Assembly: GCF_002245895.1 (NCBI RefSeq)
Contig: NZ_NPJZ01000001.1
Location: forward strand, 5,201,501-5,265,500
DNA length: 64,000 bases
DNA from: Rhodococcus sp. OK302
Lineage (GTDB): Bacteria; Actinomycetota; Actinomycetes; Mycobacteriales; Mycobacteriaceae
Reading direction: 5' to 3'
Shown piece by piece: positions 1 to 7,972 of this stretch (position 1 is its first letter; each line of letters starts with the position of its first letter). The notes beneath the pieces are model-generated. The model was given only the letters and a program-made list of their open reading frames with translations, did not search any database and was not told where the DNA came from. Made by a program: the position numbers and the translations under genes.

Positions 1-42
1 CCACATCTACTCCGCGCAGCAACGCCGTCCCCGAGGTGTTGA

Positions 43-648
43 TCATCGGCCGCGTTGACGCCAGAGGACAATCACCACGATCACCAAGGCCACCGCGGCC
101 AGCATCGGCAATGCCCGTTTGGCGACGGACCCGCCGGCAAGTTCAATGACATCGAGCGGCTCGACGGTTTGTGCTTCCAGTACCAGCGGCACTGCTATCA
201 CTGGGGGGCCGGCCAGTTTCAATTCCAATGAGGCCGCGAACTCCCCCATGAGCTTTTCGGACACCTGCGTGATCATGGAACTGCCGAACTGCGCCAGCTT
301 TCCCACGATCTTCACGTCGGTATCGACGCTCACCCGGGTCTGCGATCCTTCCGGATACAACTGAGCCGTGATGACTGCACTCGCATTGCCCGATCCCCGA
401 GATTCACGACCACGTGCGTCGATCACCGCTCGGTGCGTCGCTTCGTCCTTCTCGACAAACTTCGCGCGGCCGGCGAACTCGCTCAACACCGGTCCCACTT
501 TGATCGTGACTTTGCCGAGGAACTGGTCTCCTTCTCGGCCGGTCATCTGCGCTCCGGGCAGTAGCGGCGCGATTCCTTCCAGATCGGTCAGGGTTGTCCA
601 GGCTTGCTCGACGGGTGCGTTGACGGTGAATTCGTGTGCGATCTTCAT
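43..648 (-). CDS. coxG: CoxG-type SRPBCC protein, membrane anchor of CO dehydrogenase
   Basis: 201 aa. The N-terminal ~150 residues are an SRPBCC/CoxG lipid-binding-type domain, starting MKIAHEFTVNAPVEQAW with the typical PGAQM segment. The C-terminus has one hydrophobic helix (LPMLAAVALVIVVIVLW) followed by RQRGR, so it should be a tail-anchored membrane protein. In CODH systems CoxG is thought to recruit the enzyme to the membrane so that electrons can enter the respiratory chain. The ATG at 648 is chosen over an upstream in-frame start because it lies 10 bp after the MoxR stop and has a GAAAGG ribosome site. It is the last gene of the cluster inside the window; a CoxE-like gene, if present, would lie off the left edge. 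Confidence 0.85.
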   Translation of the reverse strand: MKIAHEFTVNAPVEQAWTTLTDLEGIAPLLPGAQMTGREGDQFLGKVTIKVGPVLSEFAGRAKFVEKDEATHRAVIDARGRESRGSGNASAVITAQLYPEGSQTRVSVDTDVKIVGKLAQFGSSMITQVSEKLMGEFAASLELKLAGPPVIAVPLVLEAQTVEPLDVIELAGGSVAKRALPMLAAVALVIVVIVLWRQRGR

Positions 649-658
649 CGTGTGCCTT

Positions 659-1534
659 TCATCCGGTGATCTGCGTGAGATAGGCGTCGCGGAGCACTGC
701 GCGATCGTCGGGCGTTTTTGCCAACGCCCCCAAACTGACAATCACATCGTCGGCGACAAGGTCTGCCACCCCCAGCGTCACAAGCGCGGACACCCAGTCG
801 ATGGTTTCGGCGATGCCGGGTGCCTTGTCCAGGTCGGCGCCGCGGATCTGCCCCACGAAGGCGGTGGCATGCTCGATCAGCGTGAGATTCGCCGACGGCA
901 CCATTCGGCGCACGATTGCCACTGCGCGCTGCGGGTGTGGGTAGTCGATCCAGTGGTAGAGACAGCGCCGACGGAGGGCGTCGTGGAGGTCGCGACTTCG
1001 GTTGGACGTCAGTACGACCACCGGCGGGTGCAACGCTGTGAACGTACCCAGCTCAGGCACCGTGACCGCCGATTCACCCAGAAACTCGAGGAGCAAAGCC
1101 TCGAATTCGTCGTCGGCACGGTCGATTTCGTCGATGAGCAGCACCGGCGCAGCGGGGCCTCGGTGGCGGACACAGCGCAGGATCGGGCGTTCCTGCAAGA
1201 ACTCCTCGGTAAAGAGGTCGGCCTCATCGAGTGCGCCCCCGCGAGCTTCGGACAGTTTTATCGCGAGCAGTTGACGCTGATAGTTCCAATCGTAGAGAGC
1301 TTCGTCGGCACTCAGTCCCTCGTAACACTGCAATCGAATCAAGGGCACGTCGAGCGTTTGCGCCAATGCCTTTGCCGCAGTGGTCTTTCCCACTCCCGGT
1401 TCACCTTCGAGCAACAATGGCCGGCCCAACTCCAAAGCCAGATACAGGGCGGTAGCGGTACCTTCGTCCAGCAGGTAGTCACGTGTGTCGAAGCGGCTGA
1501 TCAGTTCGGCCACATCGGAGAACTCGCCGCTCAT
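659..1534 (-). CDS. coxD: MoxR-family AAA+ ATPase, CoxD-like CODH maturation factor
   Basis: 291 aa. Walker A GEPGVGKT is at residues 44-51 and Walker B VLLIDEIDRAD at 131-141, as in MoxR AAA+ ATPases. In CODH clusters the CoxD ATPase is needed to build the Mo-Cu active site, through sulfuration and copper insertion of CoxL. The start overlaps the stop of the XdhC/YHS gene (ATGA, 1531-1534), and coxG follows 10 bp downstream, so the three are probably translationally coupled. The symbol rests on context; by sequence alone it could be any MoxR protein. Confidence 0.85.
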   Translation of the reverse strand: MSGEFSDVAELISRFDTRDYLLDEGTATALYLALELGRPLLLEGEPGVGKTTAAKALAQTLDVPLIRLQCYEGLSADEALYDWNYQRQLLAIKLSEARGGALDEADLFTEEFLQERPILRCVRHRGPAAPVLLIDEIDRADDEFEALLLEFLGESAVTVPELGTFTALHPPVVVLTSNRSRDLHDALRRRCLYHWIDYPHPQRAVAIVRRMVPSANLTLIEHATAFVGQIRGADLDKAPGIAETIDWVSALVTLGVADLVADDVIVSLGALAKTPDDRAVLRDAYLTQITG

Positions 1535-2445
1535 CTGTTCTCGAACTGACTGCTTTTTTCATACTGGCGGCGACAACCCGGGCAGCAGAACCAGACGTCG
1601 ACGCCGTCAACCTCGAGGTGTGGTGTATCCGGCCCGATTGTCACGACCATCCCACAAATCGGATCAACCGAGGTCTTTGGCGTCGGTGCCGCCGTTTCAA
1701 CGGCACCGAGACCGTCGAGACGAATGGCACGGACCAAGTCAGCGACGATGGACACTGCAATCTCGGCCGGCGTCTTTGCCCCGAGGTACAGCCCCACCGG
1801 GGTGTGTACGCGCGCACGTTCCGATTCGGTCAATTCCAGTTGGTCGAGAACGGATGCACCGCGGACACGGCTAGCCACCAGTCCGATGTATTCCACCCCG
1901 ACATCCAAGGCAGCGCGAACCGTATGCGCTTCCTCTCCCCCGAGACTGGCAATGATCACGGCCGTTGTCTCTTCTGGAATCGATTGGGGGGCAGCATCAA
2001 CCGAGCAGTGCGCGACATCGAAGTGAAGCATCCCAGCGAACTCGGCCAGCGTCTTCGCGATCGGAGTGTCACCGAAGACACCCAATACCGGCGCGGGCAG
2101 ATTGGGTTCGAGGAAGATTTCCATCGCACCGCCGGACAGGCAGGGGTTGATCACCACGTCCGCACCTTTGGTTTTCGGAAACTCAGGCGAACCGTCGGGA
2201 AGCACTCGCAGCAACACACTTTCACCACTCTTCAGCGCTCCCCGGGCCGCAACTCGAACCGAGTTCTGGGCGCACTGCCCTCCCACAAATCCTTCGATAG
2301 TGCCGTCCGAGAGGACAATTGCCGAATCTCCGGGATGAGCCGACGTGGGTTGCTGGGCTCTCACAACGGTGGCGTTCACAAACGGACGTCGCTCGCTGAG
2401 CAATTGCTCTGCTCGCAATCGCAAATCGTTCGTGGTGCCGTTCAT
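1531..2445 (-). CDS. XdhC/CoxF-like maturation protein fused to a C-terminal YHS metal-binding domain
   Basis: 304 aa. Residues 1-85 match the XdhC/CoxI N-terminal domain (GDSAIVLSDGTIEGFVGGQC). Residues ~115-245 match the Rossmann-type XdhC C-terminal domain (VLGVFGDTPIAKTLAEFAG, VASRVRG, PVGLYLGAKTPAEIAVS). XdhC proteins bind molybdenum cofactor and help its sulfuration. The last ~45 residues are different: DPICGMVV followed ~25 residues later by WFCCPGCRRQYEK, a YHS domain of the kind found at the N-terminus of copper ATPases. It lies between coxL (19 bp downstream of its stop) and the MoxR gene (ATGA overlap). A role in loading the Mo-Cu site of CoxL is my inference. Confidence 0.82.
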   Translation of the reverse strand: MNGTTNDLRLRAEQLLSERRPFVNATVVRAQQPTSAHPGDSAIVLSDGTIEGFVGGQCAQNSVRVAARGALKSGESVLLRVLPDGSPEFPKTKGADVVINPCLSGGAMEIFLEPNLPAPVLGVFGDTPIAKTLAEFAGMLHFDVAHCSVDAAPQSIPEETTAVIIASLGGEEAHTVRAALDVGVEYIGLVASRVRGASVLDQLELTESERARVHTPVGLYLGAKTPAEIAVSIVADLVRAIRLDGLGAVETAAPTPKTSVDPICGMVVTIGPDTPHLEVDGVDVWFCCPGCRRQYEKSSQFENR

Positions 2446-2464
2446 GGCGAAGATGTCCCGTCAC

Positions 2465-4852
2465 TCAGTTCGGTGGTGTGGCCCGGCCCTGCATTGCTTC
2501 CCACACTCGCGACGGCGTCAGCGGCATGTCGGCGTGCCTGATCCCGAACGGCTTCAAGGCGTCGACAACCGCATTGACGACGGCCGGCGGCGAGCCGACG
2601 GTAGCGCTTTCACCAATTCCCTTGGCACCGATCGGATGGTGCGGCGAGGGTGTCACCGTGAAGCCGGTTTCCAGGTTGGGCACATCCAGTGCCGTCGGGA
2701 TGAGGTAGTCCATGAGCGAACCGCCCAGGCAGTTGCCGTCCTCGTCGAAGCTGATGATCTCCATCAACGCCATACCGATACCGTCGACGATGCCGCCGTG
2801 CACTTGGCCCTCGATGATCATCGGGTTGATTCGGGTTCCGCAATCATCCACCGCCAAGAATCTCCGGACGGACACCTGCGCCGTGCCCGGGTCGATGTCG
2901 ACTACACAGAAATAGGCGCCATACGGATAGGTCAGATTCTCTGGGTTGTAACAGATCTGGGCCTCGAGCCCACCTTCGATTCCCTCGGGTAGATCACCCG
3001 CGCCGTGTGCCCGCATCGCGATCTCTTGAATCGTGACCGAAGCCGACGGATCTCCTTTCACATGAAATGAACCCTTGGACCAGTCCAGATCCGCCACGGA
3101 AACCTCGAGCATTCCGGAGGCGATGATCTTGGCCTTGTCGCGCACTTTTCGGGCCACCAGGGCCGCCGCAGCGCCGGAAACCGGGGTGGACCGACTGCCG
3201 TAGGTGCCGAGCCCGAATGGCGTGTTGTCGGTGTCACCATGCACCACGTCGATGTCGTCGGGAGGAATCCCAAGTTCTTCTGCCACGATCTGTGCGAATG
3301 TGGTCTCGTGTCCCTGACCCTGAGTTTGGACCGAAATACGCACTACCGCTTTGCCTGTGGGATGGATTCGCAGTTCACAACCGTCGGCCATTCCGAGCCC
3401 GAGAATATCCATATCCTTACGCGGGCCGGCGCCGACAGCTTCGGTGAAGAAAGACATCCCGATGCCCATCAGCTCTCCGCGAGAACGCTTCTCGGCCTGT
3501 TCGCGGCGTAGGGCGTCGTAGCCGATCATCTCCATCGCCTTGCGCATGGTGGTTTCGTAGTCACCCGAATCGTATTTCCAACCGGTCTTGCTGGTGTACG
3601 GAAACTGGTCCGGCTTCAACAAGTTCTTGAGCCGCAACTGCGCAGGATCCATCTCCAGATCAAATGCAAGGCAGTCGACCAACCGCTCCACCAGATACAC
3701 CGCCTCGGTGATGCGGAAAGAGCACGCGTACGCCACACCACCCGGAGCCTTGTTCGTGTAGACGGCAGTCATCGAGCAATAAGCAGCCTCGAGGTCGTAG
3801 CTACCGGTGAACACACCGAAAAACCCAGCCGGATACTTGGTAGGCGCTGCAGTTCCGTTGAATGCACCATGGTCAGCCAATACATGCGTGCGGATGGCCT
3901 GGATCTTGCCTTCCTTGGTTGCCGCAATCTCACCGACCATGATGTAGTCACGCGCAAACCCTGTGCTGGTGAGGTTTTCGCTGCGATCCTCCATCCATTT
4001 GACCGGCTTTCCGGTCACCAGGGAAGCGACGATGGAGCACACATATCCCGGATAGATCGGCACCTTGTTTCCGAATCCACCGCCGATGTCCGGGGAGATC
4101 ACGCGGATCTTGTGCTCGGGAAGACCCGCCACCAGGGCGTAAAGAGTGCGGTGCGCGTGCGGCGCCTGACTGGTCGACCACAGCGTCAGCTTTCCGGTGA
4201 CGCGATCGTAATCAGCTACGGACCCACAGGTTTCCATCGGCGCTGGATGGACCCGCGGATAGACGATCTCCTGCTTGGTTACCACCTCGGCAGCGGCGAA
4301 CACCGCATCGGTGGCGGCCTTGTCCCCGGTTTCCCAGTCGAAACAGTGATTGTCGGTCTTACCGTCGAGATCCGTGCGAATCACCGGAGCGTCCGGAGAC
4401 AATGCCGTCCGAGCATCGATCACCGGGTCGAGGATGTCGTACTCGACGTCGATCAATTCCAAGGCGTCGCGGGCCGAATATCGATCCTCGGCAACAACAA
4501 ACGCAACTTCCTGACCTTGGAACCGCACCTTGTCCGTCGCCAAGACCGCTTGAACGTCATTGGACAGCGTCGGCATCCACGCGAGACCTTGGGCCGCAAG
4601 GTCCTCACCGGTAATCACAGCTTTGACCTTCGGATGTGCCTGCGCTGCACTGGTATCGATACTCACCAACCGCGCGTGCGCGACCGGTGACCGCAAGATC
4701 GCCAAATGCAGCATGCCGGGAAGTTGCACGTCGTCAAGGTAATGACCCTGCCCCCGAATGAAGCGTGGATCCTCCTTCCGGAGCATCCGGCCATGCCCAC
4801 ACGGCTTTCCGTCGTTCACCTCAGGTTCGGGACCAACATCAACCGCCGTCAT
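2465..4852 (-). CDS. coxL: Aerobic CO dehydrogenase large (molybdopterin) subunit, form I
   Basis: 795 aa, close to the usual ~800. It is the catalytic Mo-Cu subunit that oxidises CO to CO2. The form I signature AYXCSFR is present as AYACSFR at residues 374-380 (bases 3713-3733), with the copper-ligating Cys at 377. Form II proteins have AYRGAGR here. Also visible are RMLRKEDPRFIRGQGHYLDD near the N-terminus, DIGGGFGNK, and the C-terminal KGIGESATVG with the catalytic Glu. The ATG at 4852 shares one base with the coxS stop (TGATG) and has an AGGAGG site; the longer in-frame extension would run into coxS. Ala replaces the more usual Arg after AY. Confidence 0.93.
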   Translation of the reverse strand: MTAVDVGPEPEVNDGKPCGHGRMLRKEDPRFIRGQGHYLDDVQLPGMLHLAILRSPVAHARLVSIDTSAAQAHPKVKAVITGEDLAAQGLAWMPTLSNDVQAVLATDKVRFQGQEVAFVVAEDRYSARDALELIDVEYDILDPVIDARTALSPDAPVIRTDLDGKTDNHCFDWETGDKAATDAVFAAAEVVTKQEIVYPRVHPAPMETCGSVADYDRVTGKLTLWSTSQAPHAHRTLYALVAGLPEHKIRVISPDIGGGFGNKVPIYPGYVCSIVASLVTGKPVKWMEDRSENLTSTGFARDYIMVGEIAATKEGKIQAIRTHVLADHGAFNGTAAPTKYPAGFFGVFTGSYDLEAAYCSMTAVYTNKAPGGVAYACSFRITEAVYLVERLVDCLAFDLEMDPAQLRLKNLLKPDQFPYTSKTGWKYDSGDYETTMRKAMEMIGYDALRREQAEKRSRGELMGIGMSFFTEAVGAGPRKDMDILGLGMADGCELRIHPTGKAVVRISVQTQGQGHETTFAQIVAEELGIPPDDIDVVHGDTDNTPFGLGTYGSRSTPVSGAAAALVARKVRDKAKIIASGMLEVSVADLDWSKGSFHVKGDPSASVTIQEIAMRAHGAGDLPEGIEGGLEAQICYNPENLTYPYGAYFCVVDIDPGTAQVSVRRFLAVDDCGTRINPMIIEGQVHGGIVDGIGMALMEIISFDEDGNCLGGSLMDYLIPTALDVPNLETGFTVTPSPHHPIGAKGIGESATVGSPPAVVNAVVDALKPFGIRHADMPLTPSRVWEAMQGRATPPN

Positions 4853-5322
4853 CACGCACCTCCTACCGGATGCGCCGCCGCCCACTGAACCGAACGCACA
4901 ATCGTCGTATAGCCGGTGCATCGGCAAATCTGACCGGAGATCGCTTCACGAATCGTGGGTTCGTCCGGGTCGGGATTTCGATCGAGGAGCGCCCGCGCGG
5001 TAATCATCATTCCGGGCGTGCAGAATCCGCACTGCAGCCCGTGGCATTGCATGAATCCTTCTTGGATCGGATCGAGCACGCCGTCACGTTCGAGGCCCTC
5101 GACGGTCCTGATCTCGTGACCGTCGGCCATTGCCGCGAGCATGGTGCACGACTTCACGGGCTCTCCGTCCACCGCAACCACACACGTTCCACAATTACTG
5201 GTGTCGCATCCCCAATGTGTTCCGGTAAGCCGCAATTGATCTCGAAGGAAGTGCACCAACAGCATCCGTGGTTCCACCTCTTCCGAGACGGGTTCGCCGT
5301 TCACCGTCATCGTTACCCGCAC
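4852..5322 (-). CDS. coxS: CO dehydrogenase small subunit with two [2Fe-2S] clusters
   Basis: 156 aa. Cysteines 39, 44, 47 and 59 form the plant-ferredoxin-type cluster (GCDTSNCGTC). Cysteines 98, 101, 133 and 135 form the second cluster (QCGFCTPGMM, CRCTGY). It passes electrons from the Mo-Cu site of CoxL to the FAD of CoxM. The GTG at 5322 is preferred because a GGAGG lies 6 bp upstream, inside the end of coxM; an ATG four codons later is less well placed. It is one base downstream of the coxM stop and overlaps coxL. Confidence 0.93.
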   Translation of the reverse strand: MRVTMTVNGEPVSEEVEPRMLLVHFLRDQLRLTGTHWGCDTSNCGTCVVAVDGEPVKSCTMLAAMADGHEIRTVEGLERDGVLDPIQEGFMQCHGLQCGFCTPGMMITARALLDRNPDPDEPTIREAISGQICRCTGYTTIVRSVQWAAAHPVGGA

Positions 5323-5323
5323 A

Positions 5324-6208
5324 TCAGCCTCCGGTGTCTTGTTCGCCGATCCGAGTTACAGCAGTTCGCAAGGTTCGCACCGTGAGTTCCGCTGCGAGAT
5401 GGCGTTTGTAGTCAGCGGTTCCGCGCGGATCGGTGACAGGTTCACAGGCCTGCGCGGCCATCTCTCCGGCGCGGCGATACACCTCTTCCGACGGCGTCAG
5501 TCCTTCCAGGTACAGAGCAATCGCTGCCAGTGCCAGCGGATCAGGATTGACGGCAGTAAGTCCGACTCGCGCGCCGGCGACAACTCCACCGTCCATCCAC
5601 ACCGCTGCCCCGGCGGCCGTGATCGCCCAATCCCCCACTCGCCGTTCCACCTTCGCGTAAGCGCTCGAACTATGACGCCGACGCGGAATCCTGATCTCCA
5701 GAAGTATTTCGTTGCCGCTCACTGCGGTCTCGTACGGTCCGAGATGAAATTCGGCCATCGGGATCTCGCGGGTTCCGGACGGTCCTCGTACAACGCAGGT
5801 TGCACCGAGAACCGAACACACCGTGGTCAGATCTTCGGCTGGATCGGCCTGACACAACGACCCTCCGATGGTGCCACGATTGCGCACAACCGGATCAGCG
5901 ATCACTTTTTCTGCGTCGCGAAAGATCGGGAAGACATCAGCGAGTGCGTCGGATTCGAGCAGTTGACGGTGACGTGCCATTGCTCCGATTCGAACCTGCG
6001 TCTCCTCGACGGTGACGTAGCCCAGTTGGTCCGCCAATCCGTTGATGTCGATCAGATACTCCGGGTTCGCCAGTCGAATCTTCATCATCGGAAGCAGGCT
6101 GTGGCCACCCGCAAGCACCCGCGCTTGGTCGCCCAACCTGTCGAGCAATCCGATGGCGTGGTCGATACCGGTTGCGCGTTCGTATTCGAACGGACCTGGA
6201 ACCTGCAT
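5324..6208 (-). CDS. coxM: CO dehydrogenase medium (FAD) subunit
   Basis: 294 aa. FAD-binding motifs AGGHSLLP (residues 33-40) and TIGGS (around 110) are those of the CoxM/CutM flavoprotein family, followed by the CO-dehydrogenase flavoprotein C-terminal domain. It receives electrons from CoxS and passes them on to the quinone pool. The ATG at 6208 (MQVPGPFEYERA) matches the family's short N-terminus; a GTG three codons upstream also exists. The order M-S-L is that of form I CODH operons, whereas form II operons usually run S-L-M. Confidence 0.92.
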   Translation of the reverse strand: MQVPGPFEYERATGIDHAIGLLDRLGDQARVLAGGHSLLPMMKIRLANPEYLIDINGLADQLGYVTVEETQVRIGAMARHRQLLESDALADVFPIFRDAEKVIADPVVRNRGTIGGSLCQADPAEDLTTVCSVLGATCVVRGPSGTREIPMAEFHLGPYETAVSGNEILLEIRIPRRRHSSSAYAKVERRVGDWAITAAGAAVWMDGGVVAGARVGLTAVNPDPLALAAIALYLEGLTPSEEVYRRAGEMAAQACEPVTDPRGTADYKRHLAAELTVRTLRTAVTRIGEQDTGG

Positions 6209-6286
6209 GTGATGCACCCCATATTCGCCTGCCCTCCCAGCTTCGGCCGAGTACCACAGCGAGTCAAGGGCACTGTGCCTGAAGGT

Positions 6287-7423
6287 TCAACTCCCCAGGT
6301 CAGAGCCTCTTCGATGGATCGGTCCGTCCAGTCCACTCAGCGACGTACCTTCCCCACCCCATCTCGTCGCGATGATCTCCGCAGCGATCGAGACGGCAGT
6401 CTCCTCCGGGGTTCGCGCACCGAGATCCAATCCGATCGGACTGGATAATCGCGCCAGCTCGATGTCCGTGACGCCGGCAGCGCGCAGGCGCTCGAGCCGG
6501 TCCTCATGTGTTCGACGTGAACCCATTGCACCGACAAATGCCACCGCCGGCAGTCGGAGTGCAACCTCGAGAAGGGGGACATCGAACTTCGGATCGTGGG
6601 TCAGGACACAAATAACGGTGCGCGAGTCGATCTCTCCTGCTTCGGCCTGCGCTGCCAGATATCGATGGGGCCAATCGATCACCACCTCATCGGCCGTCGG
6701 AAATCGCGACGGGGTGGCAAAGACCTCACGCGCATCACACACCGTCACCCGATACCCGAGAAACGAACCTTGACGCGCTACCGCAGCAGCAAAATCGATA
6801 GCGCCGAACACCAGCATCCGCGCTCGCGGAGCGTAACTCGCAACAAATACGCGCATTCCCTCTCCTCGACGCTCACCATCCGGGCCGTACGTCAGAACCT
6901 CGGTGCGCCCCGCGGCCAGTAGTCCCCGCGCATCATCGATCACGGCCGCATCCGCGCGTGCGGATCCGATCGATCCGTCCGCACTGTTCGGTCGGATCAC
7001 CAACCGCCGACCCACCCACGACGGATCCAGATGGGCAATGACCGTCGCCACCGCCACGGGTCGATGCTCCTCCACGTCCGCGGCAACACTCTCGAGACTG
7101 TCAAAATTCTGCCGAGAAATCGACTCGACAAATACCTCGATCGTTCCCCCACAGGTCAGCCCGACCGCAAAGGCATCATCATCGGTGACGCCGTACTTCT
7201 CCAATACTGGAACCCCGGATTCGATTACCTCCGTGGCAGTTTCATACACAGCACCTTCGACGCACCCACCCGATACCGAGCCTGTGACAGCGCCGTCGGG
7301 GGCCACCATCATCGATGCGCCCGGCAATCTGGGTGCCGAACGGTAGGTGCGCACGACCGTCCCGACGCCGGCCGTCCCGCCTGCACGCCAGACCGTCAGC
7401 AGTTCCTTCAGAACATCGCGCAT
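6287..7423 (-). CDS. XdhC/CoxI-family molybdenum-enzyme maturation protein
   Basis: 378 aa. The N-terminal XdhC domain has GASMMVAPDGAVTGSVSGGCVEG and the C-terminal Rossmann domain has [27 protein letters not shown] and SPIGLDLGARTPEETAVSIAAEI. It is a paralogue of the XdhC/YHS protein but lacks the YHS tail. It is the first gene of the CODH cluster, 78 bp upstream of coxM. The ATG at 7423 has GGGAG at 7 bp. A longer in-frame start at 7696 is rejected because it would read antisense through tRNA-Arg. It probably binds and sulfurates Mo cofactor for CoxL. Confidence 0.87.
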   Translation of the reverse strand: MRDVLKELLTVWRAGGTAGVGTVVRTYRSAPRLPGASMMVAPDGAVTGSVSGGCVEGAVYETATEVIESGVPVLEKYGVTDDDAFAVGLTCGGTIEVFVESISRQNFDSLESVAADVEEHRPVAVATVIAHLDPSWVGRRLVIRPNSADGSIGSARADAAVIDDARGLLAAGRTEVLTYGPDGERRGEGMRVFVASYAPRARMLVFGAIDFAAAVARQGSFLGYRVTVCDAREVFATPSRFPTADEVVIDWPHRYLAAQAEAGEIDSRTVICVLTHDPKFDVPLLEVALRLPAVAFVGAMGSRRTHEDRLERLRAAGVTDIELARLSSPIGLDLGARTPEETAVSIAAEIIATRWGGEGTSLSGLDGPIHRRGSDLGS

Positions 7424-7426
7424 CAT

Positions 7427-7516
7427 TCGGCTCCCATTCGGTGCACACTCGAGTACGAGCCTATTCCGCAGAGGGGTGTCGAACCCATTATCTGGGGAAG
7501 GTAATATCTGGTGCGC
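7427..7516. promoter_or_regulatory. Divergent promoter region of tRNA-Arg and the CODH cluster
   Basis: A 90-bp gap between the XdhC start (minus) and tRNA-Arg (plus). For the tRNA, a -10 TAATAT (7502-7507) lies 17 bp from a weak -35 TCGAAC (7479-7484). On the minus strand GATAAT (7492-7487) could be a -10 for the cox cluster, but no clear -35 is seen. Confidence 0.4.
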
Positions 7517-7589
7517 GCCTCCGTAGCTCAGGGGATAGAGCAAGAGCCTTCTAATCTCTTGGTCGCAGGTTCGAATCCTGCCGGGGGCA
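7517..7589 (+). tRNA. tRNA-Arg (anticodon TCT)
   Basis: 73 nt. The acceptor stem GCCTCCG/CGGGGGC is complete with one G-T pair, D-arm GCTC/GAGC, T-arm with GGTTCGAATCC. The anticodon loop CTTCTAA places TCT at 7550-7552. The innermost anticodon-stem pair is a C-T mismatch. No CCA is encoded. Confidence 0.93.
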
Positions 7590-7650
7590 CTCTCTGACCA
7601 GCGGTTATACCGCAAAATCAGGACGACGTGCACTGTACGTGCGAACAGGC

Positions 7651-7692
7651 ACCACCGCCCCGACCCTCGAATGAGGCCGGGGCGGTGGTGTT
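7651..7692 (+). terminator. Hairpin after tRNA-Arg
   Basis: A perfect 12-bp GC-rich stem, 7651-7662 with 7678-7689 (ACCACCGCCCCG/CGGGGCGGTGGT), then GTTT. It probably ends tRNA-Arg transcription. The T-tract is short, and there is none on the minus side. Confidence 0.6.
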
Positions 7693-7972
7693 TCACGTGG
7701 GGCGGCCGCCAGCATTAACTTCGGACATTCCGCCACCCTCTCAGGTCGGGACTTTAGTCCCCACTCGAGAAATTCTGAGCGAAACCCTGGACCAAACTCG
7801 GGCACAGATCTACCGTGACCGGGGCAGGGTCAGACATGAGGGGTCAGCTCGGCACGGATAGAGGGTCACCGCGTTGTGTGCTCAACGCGAATGACAGTGG
7901 TTCGACCCATCGGCACTTCAATTGGCCAGAGCCGATGGGTCGGACCCGTCGATTTTCGATCAACTGGCCCAC
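7690..7972. other. Gene-free stretch between tRNA-Arg and the HNH gene
   Basis: Together with the tRNA-Arg terminator this makes a gene-free stretch of about 380 bp. It holds the DosR-type box, a 7-bp hairpin (CGCGTTG/CAACGCG, 7870-7889), and a 12-bp inverted repeat CGACCCATCGGC/GCCGATGGGTCG (7903-7914 with 7931-7942) that probably terminates the HNH gene on the minus strand. No convincing coding sequence was seen. Confidence 0.5.
7745..7764. promoter_or_regulatory. DosR/DevR-type dormancy box
   Basis: The core GGGACTTTAGTCCC (7748-7761) is a perfect inverted repeat. By eye it fits 18 of 20 positions of the mycobacterial DosR consensus TTSGGGACTWWAGTCCCSAA. Nearby genes converge on this spot. 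Minus-strand transcription from here would run past tRNA-Arg into the CODH cluster; a weak minus-strand -10 (GTTAAT, 7719-7714) lies about 38 bp away. Confidence 0.55.

Noticed and set aside
4853..4927. 25-residue N-terminal extension of CoxL
   Set aside because: It lies inside coxS; the TGATG junction with AGGAGG fixes the start at 4852.
7424..7696. Longer N-terminus for the first XdhC protein
   Set aside because: It would translate antisense tRNA-Arg (the familiar GRIRTCDQ-type artefact); the start at 7423 has a good ribosome site.
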